In this document: positions 1-9,849 of the stretch, one piece after another
How positions within the stretch are numbered: position 1 is the stretch's first letter
Layout of the letters: each line of letters opens with the position of its first letter
From: Proteles cristata cristata
Lineage: Eukaryota; Chordata; Mammalia; Carnivora; Hyaenidae
Reading direction: 5' to 3'
DNA length: 64,000 bases
Assembly: GCA_017311185.1 (NCBI GenBank)
Contig: JAESUZ010005534.1
Coordinates: forward strand, 186,001-250,000
The notes under the pieces: model-generated
Databases searched by the model: none
What the model saw: only the letters and a program-made list of their open reading frames with translations
Told to the model about the DNA's origin: nothing
Program-made: the position numbers and the translations under genes

Positions 1-495
1 CTATTCAGTTTAAGATAATTGTTGCCCAGGCAAATCATTATAATTAAATTCAATTTAAAAATGAGAACCCACCTGCAACCATATGTTAAACCTGCCTTTG
101 GATAAGGAGTTGGTACTTTCACTTTGTATTAAAGCAGAAGTGTGTAATGGTAAGAGACTTTCAATGGAGATGGTTAAAGAGATTTGCTTCTTTTTTTAAA
201 TGATTAATTACAATTCACCTGTCTCTGAAAGGAAATTACTTGACTCAAAGAAAAACATTTTCATTAAACAAAACTACCATTGAGGAGGCTTCTATCAAGC
301 AAGTCTGGTACTGATGCAGAGAAATAAAGTAATCAAGATAAGAAAAACCTGAGGTGCTTTCAGGGGATATATGAAATGGAACTAAAACATACACAGAAAG
401 TTCCTATAGAAGCTACTTGGCATTGTTTGGTTCCTCAGCATCCTATCTACTTCCTAAAAGTGTTCTGAATTTTCTCCAAGAAACTATTTTCTCAT
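1..495. other. Unique AT-rich DNA, no feature recognised
   Basis: No open frame, repeat head or tail, or known element is recognisable here on either strand. Copies of very old repeats too decayed to read by eye cannot be excluded. Confidence 0.5.
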
Positions 496-985
496 TCTCA
501 CCCAGAGTTTGGAAGAACTAGACCCTCTCAAACTAAGGGCTGATGTGACTAAAAGCCATCAGACTTAAGCCAGTTAGCTTAAGCCAATCAGCTTATGCCC
601 TGGCAATAGTGACTGATTAGGAACCAGAGCCAATAAAATGTTACTGGAACTTCTGGGATGAAGAAAAGTCCTTTCTCTTCATCAAAAACTACTTAAAAGA
701 GACTTTCTTCCCCTGGAATGTACAGTTGGAAGATGAAAGATCTAAAACTGCTACAGCCATTTTTCAATCCAGAAAGACAAATGGCAGGGTGGCGCCCCAA
801 GGCATGAAGCTTTTATCTAGGAAGACTGAGTAATGTGGTCACCTTGGTGACATCATTTGAGCTATCAGACCAAGCTAGTGCTGCCTCCAGATTTTTCAGC
901 CACGTGTGCCTATTTTCACAGCTTAAGGTAGTTTGAGTTTTCTGTCACTTGCAACCATGAGAATCCTGGAGGAGTGAATTCCGTA
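496..985 (+). mobile_element. Ancient LTR-like interspersed repeat
   Basis: The 3' part (about 880-970) has the look of a dispersed mammalian LTR-like repeat: AGTTTGAGTTTTCTGTCACT followed by TGCAACCA and AATCCTG. A second copy in the same orientation lies at about 28,560-28,995. The family name is not certain from sight. No internal retroviral coding sequence is seen, so it would be a solo LTR relic. Confidence 0.45.
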
Positions 986-1464
986 CCTGGACTTAAGCAA
1001 GGTCAGATGACCTCCCAGTCTGTAGCAAAAAACATGGTAAAACAAAAACAAAACAAAATGCCTACCTTACTGGGACAGAGTATTAGATTGGGGTTTCTGG
1101 AACTACCCATCATCTAAGTTACCAGGAATTCAGCAAAAATACATGTAAAACTTGAAGACCAATAACTTTAGAAAATAGGTGACTTGGCAAAGACAACTAA
1201 GACAAACATAATGAGCTACATCTAAAAGAAGAGGGTAAGAATGTTAGAAGATACAGGCAAATTTCATTCTCTTATCCAAGTATTATTTATTTAGAGTCAT
1301 TTAAGAGCGAAGAACTGTGATGGAAATTGACAGAGATGATTACAAAGCTGAATAAGACAAAAACATATCCATTCAAGGAATTTTTTCTAATTAGATAGGG
1401 AAGCTAAACATGTATGCTTGTAGTCAATTGCAACTCAGTATATGGCAAGTGCCGAGAAATTATT
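986..1464. other. Unique DNA, no feature recognised
   Basis: AT-rich sequence without a supported gene, SINE, L1 or microsatellite. The few short open frames lack any recognisable motif. Confidence 0.45.
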
Positions 1465-1600
1465 TCCACAGTCTTTAACAGCTTACTAAGCATATTCACA
1501 CTCATTAGATCATTTGCTTCATCCCACAGCCCTCTGAGATAGGCAGTTGCACTTCCCTCTTTGGCACAGATAAAGAAACTGAGACTCAAAGTGTGGAAAA
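1465..1600 (+). mobile_element. MIR SINE relic
   Basis: The core reads like MIR in plus orientation: CTCATTAGATCATTTGCTTC, then CTGAGATAGGCAGTTGCAC, then GATAAAGAAACTGAGACTCA, matching the MIR order (ATTTAATCCTCAC ... GATGAGGAAACTGAGGC). MIR is an ancient tRNA-derived SINE shared by mammals, so only the core survives. Confidence 0.6.
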
Positions 1601-1639
1601 ATAAATATCAATGAATATCGCTGTGGCATTATTTAAAAG

Positions 1640-1747
1640 AAAATAAAACTAGAAACTGCCTAAATATCCATCAACAGTGGAGTAGTTAAATATATTATGT
1701 TCTTCCATACAAGGGAATGGTAAGCTGCTGTTAAAAAATAAGGACGT
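1640..1747 (+). mobile_element. Short L1 ORF2 3'-end-like fragment
   Basis: Wording such as AAATATCCATCAACAGTGGA and CAAGGGAATGGTAAGCTGCTG resembles the C-terminal part of L1 ORF2 (tail of the reverse transcriptase ORF). It is short and decayed and abuts the SINE that follows. Confidence 0.4.
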
Positions 1748-1980
1748 GGGGGCACCTGGGTGGCTCAGTCGGTTAAGCGTCCGACTTCTGCTCAGGTCAT
1801 GATCTCGCGGTTTGAGGGTTCGAGCCCCACGTCGGGCTCTGTGCTGACAGCCAGCTCAGAGTCTGGAGCCTGTTTCAGATTCTGTGTCTCCCTCTCTCTC
1901 TGACGCTCCTCTGCTCACGCTGTCTCTCTCTCAGAAATAAACAAAACATTAAAATAAAATAAAATAAAATAAAATAAAAT
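1748..1980 (+). mobile_element. Feliform CanSINE, intermediate subfamily
   Basis: tRNA-derived SINE. It has a GGGGCACCTGGGTGGCTCAG head, intact Pol III box A (TGGCTCAGTCGG) and box B (GGTTCGAGCCCC), the body GTCGGGCTCTGTGCTGACAG, a CT-rich stretch and CTCAGAAATAAAC. The tail is an AAAAT repeat (about six units, 1951-1980). The CCAGCTCAGAG and CAGAAATAA wording places it between the old and the youngest copies in this window. Confidence 0.93.
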
Positions 1981-3286
1981 AGGCACAAATATCACAATTA
2001 AAAGAAAGTCAGATTCAGATAAATTAAGGCCCCCTGCATTCTTGAGACTGTACAAGTAAGTAGGGGCTGAAGTGAGATCTGAGGGATCGTAAGGGTTGCA
2101 AGGACATCATAACTAAATAATAGATGCAGTTTGTTCAGTTAAATGTTAACTTCTCTTGGCCTACTTAATCTCCTCTGAGCCGTTTAATATCTAGTTAGTT
2201 TGAGAATGGACAATGGCTAGCTGTGATTTTAAGAACAGGTAACCATTTCCCCAAAATTGTACTTCCAAGTTTTAGCTGGGTTTATTTGCATGCTTACGTT
2301 AAGCCCAATTAAAGACCAATGTCTCACATGTTTCGGGTTTAAAAGAATGTTTGATGCTCTGAAAATTGAGACGTGTTCTGACATCCTTCTCAACAGTTAT
2401 TGAACATAATCTCAGCTGTTCTGGGATGCTTATTTTCAGAGCTTCCTAAAGCATAATAGTAACCTCTGGCCCATACTTTTTAAGATATTAACAAAAATAA
2501 AGGATGTTCTGTAACCATGGGTCTATGAGTTGTTTGGGAGCAGGATGCACGGGCTTACCAGCATTGTTTACTAATTACAATTGGATTTATTAGTCGTACC
2601 TGGTTTTAGTGGAGCCAAGAAGAGTTGACAGTTAAATTGAACACAGAAATATAATGTTCCTATATGATTAGCTCACTGTAAAGGACCTGGTTCAAGAGCA
2701 GCCGTTGGGCTTCCTGGTAACAATATGCTTTGCCCACACCATTGTGGTGGTTTGAGACAAAGCATGCTTTATTCCACCCAGCAATGGGTAAACAAAGAAA
2801 CCTGGACATGAAATCTCCAGACACTTTAAATATATATTCTTTTTTTTTATATTATTGTACTGGATCCTTTGCCTGTGATAAAACTATTCCTTGAGTATAA
2901 ATGATTTGAGTCCTGTGAGCCTTTTCAGCAGTCAGTACTGAAGCTCATAAAGTGATTAATGAACAGACCAAAGGGGATAAGAAGTTGTGAAGATCTCTAA
3001 GAGGAAAACTCATTTATTTATTTAACCTCTATTGAATGTTTATGGTTCCAAAGGTCTCACCTGGCAAATGGCAGACAAAAATGACTCAGGCATGACCTTT
3101 GATCATAAAATGTTCACATTGTGAAGAAAAATATAGACATTCAAACAAAATATCACAACCAGTTGTAATAACTGCTGAAATAGGGGTATAAAAAAGCAAC
3201 AAGGAAAAGAGTAAATCTTTTTGAGAGAGTTTGTTAGGACTTTATATTTAAGCATAATCATAAGAATGGTCATGAGTAATCAAAAA
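1981..3286. other. Unique AT-rich DNA
   Basis: About 1.3 kb without a supported gene. A T-run with AT-rich flanks lies at 2838-2860. No tRNA-like head, SINE tail or L1 coding wording is recognised. Old decayed repeats are possible. Confidence 0.45.
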
Positions 3287-3407
3287 TGAAAGAAAGAAAG
3301 AAAGGAAGAAAGAAAGAAAGAAAGTAAGAGAGAGAGAGACAGAGAGAGAGAGAGAGAAAGAAAGAAAGAAAGAGAGAAAGAGAGAAAGAAAGAAAGAGAG
3401 AAAGAAA

Positions 3408-3467
<60 letters not shown>

Positions 3468-3500
3468 GAAAGAAAGAAAGAAAAAGAAAGAGAGAGAAAG
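3287..3500. repeat. (AAAG)n/(AG)n polypurine microsatellite
   Basis: Roughly 210 bases of nearly pure purine on the plus strand, made of GAAA units mixed with GA runs and only a few interruptions (GTAAG, GACAG). On the minus strand it produces a spurious frame rich in Phe, Leu and Ser. Tracts of this length and purity are usually length-polymorphic and can adopt triplex DNA. Confidence 0.97.
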
Positions 3501-3819
3501 GCAAAGGAGAAAATCCTTTCAAAGAAATAGAGGTGTGATACTGTTTATAAATTTTCACCAACAGAGACCTATTTAAATTAACTGTAGTAATGTTTATGCA
3601 AGTGAATACTGTATACTTATTAAACATAATAAGAAAATTCTCCATATGCTAATAAAGAAATATATCCACAACAATATAGAATTCATCTCTATGCTTCTAA
3701 TCCTAGGGGAAAACTATGTCCAAAATACAAGTCTTGGTTTTTATAACCAAAACAATGAGGCAGAGAAATATTTGAAGAAACATTAATGATAATTTTCCAA
3801 AACAGATTAAAGACGGTAA
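3501..3819. other. AT-rich spacer, possible L1 edge
   Basis: No gene is seen. From about 3,660 the wording begins to resemble an old L1 upstream of its ORF1 end (for example GATAATTTTCCAAAACAGAT at 3,788), so this is probably the decayed 5' part of the L1 that follows. Confidence 0.4.
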
Positions 3820-4464
3820 ACCACAAATTAAGAAGTCTTATGAATGCCAAGCAGAATAAATACAAAGAAAATCACACTCAGAAACATAACAATAAAGTTG
3901 ATGAAAACAAAAACAAAATATAAAAAAGTAAAGAAAAGTCTTAGAAGCAGCCAACAAAATAAGACTGCCTTCAAAGGAGTAACAATTTGACTTTTGCATA
4001 ATATCTCAACAGAGATAATAAGAGCCAGAAGATAATGGAGTTACATCTTTAAAGTGTTGAAGGAAATAAATAGCATGCAAAAATTATATATCCATAAAAA
4101 GTATCAAAAATTTAGATGCAATAAACTATTAGTAATTATTCAAAAATACTAAAATGTAACCAGCCTAAGAGGAGGGGAAGGCAGAACAGTAAAAAGTATT
4201 CAGTACAAAAGAAGTCAAGAAAGGAAAGAAAAAGGAATACAGGACAAGTGAAATAAACAGAAAAGAAGTAATAAGATGGAATAATAAAACATAATATATA
4301 TCCATAATTAAATGCAAATGGCTTAAATGTTTTAATTTTTCTAAAAGTACATTTTTTTTAGGATGGGTTTAAAAATAGCAACTGTAAAAAAATAAAAGTA
4401 AAAATAGCAACTATATACTACTTATACTACTTATAACTTATAACATAAAATATAAGGTCTTGTG
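3820..4464 (+). pseudogene. Old L1 remnant: ORF1 C-terminus and start of ORF2
   Basis: This segment follows the L1 ORF1 C-terminal region. Near 3,880 it has CAGAAACATAACAATAAAGT, the counterpart of the RHIIIKL segment seen intact in the L1 at 50.9 kb, followed by AAGTCTTAGAAGCAGCCAAC and CTTTAAAGTGTTGAAGGAAA. Near 4,300, AAATGCAAATGGCTTAAATG fits the beginning of ORF2. Frames are broken by many stops, so no product is possible. An MLT1 LTR begins at about 4,465 and splits the element; endonuclease-region sequence resumes at about 6,316. Confidence 0.65.
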
Positions 4465-4730
4465 TTGGCTAGCCACAAAAAATAACCCCACCCCAAAGAT
4501 TCCCAACTGCCAATACTCATGCCCTTTTGTAGTCTCTTCCCTCATATCTGGGGTAGATTTGTGGCTTGCTTCGGATCAAGAAAATGTAACATAAATGATG
4601 CTTTGTGACTTTCAAGGGTAGATCAAAAGAACCCTGTATCATGCACCTTAATTTCTTGGAAAATGTGCTCTGAGGAAAGGTAGTCACCATGTAAAAAGTA
4701 CAAATACTCTAAAATTACCATGCTTTTCAT
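4465..4730 (+). mobile_element. MLT1-type MaLR LTR, 5' part
   Basis: Wording such as GATTTGTGGCTTGCTTCGGA, AAATGATGCTTTGTGACTTT and AGTCACCATGTAAAAAGTAC follows the order of MLT1 LTRs (ERVL-MaLR, an ancient mammalian retrotransposon group). It is interrupted at 4,730 by a short L1 insertion, and its TSD-containing sequence resumes at 5,216. Confidence 0.6.
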
Positions 4731-5215
4731 AAGGAAAAAATAAAAGGAGAAAAGAGAGACAAAACCAAGAAACAGACTCTTAATAGAGAACAAACTGATG
4801 GTTACCAGAGGGGATGTGGTGGTGGTGGGGGTGGATTAAATAGGTGAAAGAGATTCAGAGTACATTTATCATAGGCGCACCTGGGTAGCTTAGGGGGTTG
4901 AGCATCCAACTTTGGCTCAGGCCATGATCTCATGGTTGTGAGTTCAAGCACTACATCGGGCTCTGGCCTGACAGCTCAGAGCCTGGAGCCTGCTTGAGAT
5001 TCTGTGTCTCCCTCTCTCTGCCCCTGCCCTGCTCATTCATTCTCTCTCTCTTTCTCTCTCTCTCAAAGAAATAAGCATTAAATGAAATTTTTAAAAGAGT
5101 ACACTTATCATGATGAGCACTAAATAATATATGGAATTGTTGAATCACTATACATCTGAAATTAATGTAACACTATATGTAAACCATACTGGGATTAAAA
5201 TTTAAAAACTTAACT
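4731..5215 (+). mobile_element. 5'-truncated carnivore L1 3' end carrying a SINE
   Basis: L1 3' UTR: CAGACTCTTAATAGAGAACA, a G-rich tract (GGATGTGGTGGTGGTGGGGG), then after the SINE GATGAGCACTAAATAATAT and TGTAAACCATACTGGGATT with an A-rich tail. The flanking TSD is AAAATTACCATGCTTTTCA (4711-4729) against AAAATCATCATGCTTTCA (5216-5233). The element was truncated at insertion and contains no ORF. It landed in an MLT1 LTR and was later hit by a SINE. Confidence 0.85.
4874..5095 (+). mobile_element. Feliform CanSINE inside the L1 3' UTR
   Basis: The head GGCGCACCTGGGTAGCTTAG and body ATCGGGCTCTGGCCTGACAG, CT-rich tract and A-rich tail are typical. The TSD is AGAGTACATTTATCAT (4857-4872) against AGAGTACACTTATCAT (5096-5111), 15 of 16 matching. 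Box A is degraded (TAGCTTAGGGGG), so Pol III activity is unlikely. Confidence 0.93.
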
Positions 5216-5233
5216 AAAATCATCATGCTTTCA

Positions 5234-5439
5234 GAAATACACATTGAAAGGAACTGTATCCAAGTAATGTACCCAACAAGCCTAATCTGTATCTGGACAT
5301 AATTTAAATGAAGAGATCCTAGACTTACTAATGCCACAGTGGAATGAAACTTTGGGGGCCTGGTGGAGGAGTAACGTGGGAAGGATAGGAACTATTGCAA
5401 ACCAGGGTACAAATTAGGGTAGCTAGATCTTCAAAAATA
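5234..5439. other. Continuation of interrupted MLT1 or spacer
   Basis: Follows the downstream TSD of the L1 insertion. It is probably the rest of the first MLT1 LTR but too diverged to align by eye. Confidence 0.35.
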
Positions 5440-5826
5440 GCCATCTAATGAATCATACCTCTCAGTATTTACACTCCTGTGTAGCCCCTTCCTCTCTGAA
5501 TCGGAGCCAACCTTTTCATTCAGTTTGGACTAACAGAATATGGCAAAGTGGTGTTATGTGACCTCCACGGCCACATCACAAGAAGCCTGTGACTTTTGCC
5601 TGAGTCTCTTCAAAGATGCGCCCTGGAGCAAGGCAGTCCCATCCAACCAGATCAAGCCCTTGAAAGATTCTAACTACCACATGGCTGCACCTGTATGTAT
5701 GATGGAACCCCTTCCCCAATGAGAGCCGCTGAGCTCTCAACCCACAAACCATGGGACATAACACATTGCTTCTTTAAGCCACTACATTTTGAATATTTTG
5801 TTATGTATCAATAGATAACTGAAACA
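5440..5826 (+). mobile_element. MLT1-type MaLR LTR
   Basis: The order of blocks matches an MLT1 LTR: AGAATATGGCAAAGTGGTGT, TTATGTGACCTCCACGGCCA, AAGCCTGTGACTTTTGCCTG, then the 3' end TTTAAGCCACTACATTTTG and ATAGATAACTGAAACAGG. A short open frame runs through it on both strands, but this is LTR sequence, not a gene. Confidence 0.75.
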
Positions 5827-5856
5827 GGACTAAATGGTTTAAAATAGAGGGATGAA

Positions 5857-6062
5857 GGGGCGCCTGGGTGGCTCAATCGGTTGAGCCTACGACTTCAGCT
5901 CAGGTCATGATCTTGCGGCTTGTGGGTTCCGGCCTGGCCCTGCTTTGACTCCGTGTTGACAGCTTAGAGCCCAGAGCCTGCTTCAGATTCTGTGTCTCCC
6001 TCTCTCTCTGCCCCTCCCTCATTTACACTCTATCTTTAATAAACATTAAAAAAATAATAAAA
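5857..6062 (+). mobile_element. Feliform CanSINE, first of a fused pair
   Basis: Head GGGGCGCCTGGGTGGCTCAA, body CGTGTTGACAGCTTAGAGCC, CT tract and tail AATAAACATTAAAAAAATAA. The box B region (GTGGGTTCCGGCCTGGCC) is damaged. It runs directly into a second SINE, and the pair shares one outer TSD. Confidence 0.93.
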
Positions 6063-6299
6063 GGGGCGCCTGGGTGGCTCAGTTGGTTAAGCATCGGACT
6101 TTGGCTCAGGTCATGATCTCATGGTTCTTGGGTTCAAGCCCCACATCGGACTCTATGCTGACAGCTAGCTCAGAGCCTGAAGCCCATTTCAGATTCTGTG
6201 TCTCCCTCTCTCTCTGACCCTCCCCTGCTCATACTGTCTCTCTCTCTGTCAGAAATAAATAAAACATTAAAAAATTTTAAATAATGAAAATAGATAAAT
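6063..6299 (+). mobile_element. Feliform CanSINE, second of a fused pair
   Basis: Begins GGGGCGCCTGGGTGGCTCAG immediately at the A-rich tail of the previous copy. It has GACAGCTAGCTCAGAG and CAGAAATAAATAAAACATT, the intermediate subfamily. The TSD around the pair is AAAATAGAGGGATGAA (5841-5856) and AAAATAGACGGGTGAA (6300-6315). Confidence 0.93.
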
Positions 6300-6315
6300 A
6301 AAATAGACGGGTGAA

Positions 6316-6701
6316 AAATAAATATACTATTCAAACACTCTTAAAAGAAAGTTGTTGTAACCCTATTAACAAACAAACTAGACAAAACGTAAAAAGCATT
6401 ATTATAGATTGAGGCGACTCTCACAATGATAAAAGATTTAATTCACTAGGAAGATAAAAATTTTAAAGTGTACACACCAGACAGCAAATCTTTGAAACAT
6501 ATAAAGCTAAAAGTGATAAAACTCTAAGGAGAAATGGACAAATGCACAATCACAATGGATGATTTTAATAATCTCATTTACTGGTAGATTAAGAAGAGGG
6601 GAAAAATCATTAAGGATAGAAGATTTGAACAATAAAGTTATAATAAATATGAATACTACACATATATAGAACACTGCACTCAACTACAGAAAACATATAC
6701 C
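6316..6701 (+). pseudogene. Old L1 ORF2 endonuclease region, part 1
   Basis: The wording AATGATAAAAGATTTAATTC, GGAGAAATGGACAAATGCAC and TATATAGAACACTGCACTCAA follows the L1 ORF2 endonuclease-domain DNA order. Many stops and indels are present. It probably continues the L1 broken at 4,464, displaced by MLT1 and SINE insertions. Confidence 0.6.
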
Positions 6702-6892
6702 TTTTTTTAAATGTTTTTATTTTTGAGAGAGAGAGAGTGGAGGAGGGGCAGAGAGACAGGGGGACAGAGGATCCAAAGCAGGCTCTGCATTGACAACAGC
6801 GAGCCCCATGTGGGACTCAAACTCATGAACCCTGAGATTATGACCTGAGCCAAAGTCAGATGCTCAACTGACTGAGCCACCCAGGCACCCCC
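6702..6892 (-). mobile_element. Feliform CanSINE, old subfamily
   Basis: Reverse orientation: it starts with a T-rich tail complement and GAGAGAGAGAG and ends CTGAGCCACCCAGGCACCCC. ACATATAC lies on both sides (about 6,694-6,701 and 6,898-6,905), consistent with a short TSD inside the L1 remnant. Confidence 0.93.
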
Positions 6893-7239
6893 GAATACAT
6901 ATACATTTTAACTGTGCATAAAACATTTGCAAAAATATATATTATAAACTGGACCAAAAAAAAACTATCAACAAATTTCAAAAGAATGATATGATATAAA
7001 ATATGTCCAGTACTACAGTGGCAATTAAGCTAAAAAGTAACAAGAGAAAGATAGCTAATAAAGATCGTATCTTCAGAATACCATGATAGAAAATATTTTA
7101 ACTGAACAACAAGTAAAATATTTCACTTTGAAACTTGTAAGATGCAGTTCAATCATATTTTAAGAGACAGGCATAGCTTCAAATGTTTATAAAAGAGGAA
7201 AAACACTGAAAATCAGTAAGTATTTCAAGAATTAGCATT
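6893..7239 (+). pseudogene. Old L1 ORF2 endonuclease region, part 2
   Basis: Resumes after the SINE. Segments such as AAACTATCAACAAATTTCAAAA continue the degraded L1 ORF2 order. No frame is open over a useful length. Confidence 0.5.
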
Positions 7240-8650
7240 TCTGAGGTAACATCACCAAAATGGATCCTAACCTCCATCTCCCAACCAAGCTCAGCAATTA
7301 GGTGGCTATCCATGAGCAAGAGCAGCTCTAGGAGAGCTCTGGAGTCCATTTAAGAAATTTTAACAACACGATGGAATAAGAAATCTGTGAATAACTGCAT
7401 AAAAGGAGACAAAATACGGCTTTATTTTGTCTGAATCATCCCATTTCCTCAAGCAGGCATTGCTCAGTGCCAAGAGGGAACTTCCCCGCTACAAGGACTT
7501 CCCTTCGCCAGGAAAGAGAGAGCGAGTGACAAGCCTCTTCAGTCTTTCAGGGTACCATGCAAAGATTCCACTTTTTTTTAACCCCACCCAGAGAGCAAAG
7601 TGGAGATGTTGAGGGACAATTAGAAACAAAGAAGAAAAGCAGGGACTATCAACAGCAACCAGGCAGTGGGAGCCACTGGGGTTCATAGCAACCTGCTTTG
7701 AGGAACCGATCTACCCTACATGGCTGCAACCTACCCACTGTAGATTTCACCAGCTTTTTGTTCACTGAAGCCAATCAGTTGAGTCCCTTCTTGCTCTGAT
7801 ACTCCTGTTATACCCCTGTCCCCACTAGAACTCAAGAACAACCCTAGCAACCAGCTCAGGCCTCTTTGGTTGTACGAGGGCATGGTGCCAGCCTCCAGCC
7901 TGTGGCCAACCCCCACCACCACCATACCTGCACTCAAGGCTAGCTCCTCCAGCTGTGCCATGGCATGCCACCAGCCCACACTAGTTACCAGCCTCCACTG
8001 CAGTGTACATGCCTAGCAGGAGGCTGGGTAGCCACAGGAAAGAAGGCGTGCCAACAGCTTCATCTCCTTGGGGGCCAAAACAGGCCTTGTCTTCTCTGCC
8101 ACTTGCCTGCACTAGCGTGCTCACCTGTAGCAGGCCCCTCCAGTGGTGCATCTCCATGCTGCTAGCCTGACTCACATTACCAGCCCCCACTGCAGTGTAC
8201 ACAAATGGGAAACGGGAGTACCCCAACAGCCAGGGCCCCTGCAGAAACCAGAGCCAGCGGTTGGCCCTGGCCCCCACCATTATGAATGTGTCTGCCACTA
8301 TGCAGGCACCTGCAGCTGGCCTCCACAGTTGTATGTGTGCACACCACTGCCTACACTGGCCCCTAGTTACCTGGAAGCGTCACTGAGGACCCCAACAGCC
8401 CTTACAGCCACTGAAGACCTCTCACAGTGCTTACCAAGGACCACACATGATATTGTGGACCCCAGTAGGCTGAGCTGAAGAGACATCTTACCCCCACCCC
8501 CCCCAGACAGTGCTACCAACTGCCCCACACTTGGGGCCTGCACAACTAAAGTCAGGATCACAACATGCTCCAACATGCCTCAAGCCACAGGTAAAAGTCT
8601 TCCTTTACCAAAGCCAATCTGTAAAGTCTAGAGGAGGTGATTATTGCTTC
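7240..8650 (+). mobile_element. L1 5' UTR of a near-complete dead L1
   Basis: About 1.4 kb, GC-richer than its surroundings, directly upstream of L1 ORF1-like sequence. Wording such as AGAGCAAAGTGGAGATGTTG and CAGGGACTATCAACAGCAAC looks like an L1M-type 5' UTR. Two related segments, ACCAGCCTCCACTGCAGTGT (from 7,987) and ACCAGCCCCCACTGCAGTGT (from 8,179), lie 192 bases apart, as in 5' UTRs built from internal repeats. Open frames of 82-111 codons on both strands here are by-products of GC content, not genes. The exact start is uncertain. Confidence 0.65.
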
Positions 8651-9790
8651 AAATGCATCTACACAAGGCTACAAAAATGACAAAGAAGCAGGGACACATG
8701 ACTGCACCATAGGAAGGCAGTAAACCTCCAGTATCTAGCTCCAAGGAAATGGAGTTCCAGAAATTGCCCAACAAATCATTAAACATACTTGTTCTGAATA
8801 TTTCAGAGAGCTGCAAGATTACACAGATAAACAATTTGATGAAATCATAAAAGTAATAAAAGAATAAAGTAAGAAATTCAACAAGAGACAGGAAACATAA
8901 AGAAGAACGAAATAGAAATTTTGGAGCTGAAGTATACAAATGAAGAATTTAATAACCGAAGATTTTACCAAGGAGAAGAAAGAATCAGTGAGCTAGAAGA
9001 CAGATCAATTGAAATTATCTAATATGAGTAGGGGGGAAATAAAAGGGAGGGAATGAAGAAAGTCTCCAAAATTTATGGAATGCCATTAATAAAATTAATG
9101 TATGTACCATTGAATTCCCAGAGGGAGAAGAGAGAGAGAAAGGAACAGATTTCTCATTTAAAGAAACAGTCATTGGGGCATCTGGGTGGCTCAGTCAGTT
9201 AAGCATCTGATCCTGATTTCGGCTCAGGTCATCATCTCACAGTTCTTGAGCTCGAGCCCCATGTCAGGCTCTGTGCTGACAGTATGGAGCCTGCTTGGGC
9301 TTCTCTGTCTCCCTCTCTCTCTCTGCCCCTCCCTCTCTAAATCAATCAATCAATCAATAAACATTTTTTAAAATACAATAAAGAAATACTGAAGACTGAG
9401 AACTTCCCAATTCGTGGGAGAGATTTGGATATTTAAGTTCATGAAGCTAACTTAAGTTACTTAAATCCAAAATGTCAACCCATGAAGATATTCTCTGAGA
9501 CAAATTATAATAAAATAGGTCTAAAATAAATTTAAAAAACAAAACAAAATGAGAACTTTTTAAACAGCAAGAAAAAATAGATTGCTCACATACAAGAGAA
9601 CCCTCTGATAAATTCAGAGTGCTGAAGGAAAGAAACTACAAACTAAGAATGCCTTACCCAGCAGAGCTGTACCTCAGGAACGAAGGCAAGATAAAGATGT
9701 TCTTAATAAACAAATATGAGGAAATTCATCACCACTAAACCTGCCTTACCAGAAATGCTGAAAAGAGTTCCTCAGGCTGAAACAATGAAA
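8651..9790 (+). pseudogene. L1 ORF1 remnant (nucleic-acid-binding protein)
   Basis: ORF1 encodes the L1 RNA-binding chaperone with a coiled coil, RRM and C-terminal domain. Here 8,920-9,020 (GAAAGAATCAGTGAGCTAGA) fits the coiled-coil end. About 9,395-9,780 fits the RRM/C-terminal domain: ACAAATTATAATAAAATAGG, TCAGAGTGCTGAAGGAAAG, GAATGCCTTACCCAGCAGAG, and TCATCACCACTAAACCTGCC (the TTRP-like end). A SINE interrupts it at 9,175-9,379, and frameshifts and stops are frequent. It is not functional. Confidence 0.7.
9175..9379 (+). mobile_element. Feliform CanSINE, old subfamily, in L1 ORF1
   Basis: Head GGGGCATCTGGGTGGCTCAG, box B-like GAGCTCGAGCCCC, body AGGCTCTGTGCTGACAG, and a tail with an AATC repeat. 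The likely TSD is TAAAGAAACAGT before and TAAAGAAATACT after (one or two mismatches). Confidence 0.93.
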
Positions 9791-9849
9791 CAAAAGGATG
9801 CTAAATAGTTAGAGAGAATCAAATAAATAAAATCCAAAGTTAAAGACGA

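Noticed and set aside
3280..3645. 121-codon minus-strand frame rich in Phe, Leu and Ser
   Set aside because: Pure by-product of the AAAG/AG microsatellite.
7731..8576. Several GC-rich frames of 60-111 codons on both strands, which look like a small gene cluster
   Set aside because: They overlap in different frames, have no motif, and lie in an L1 5' UTR directly before L1 ORF1 sequence.
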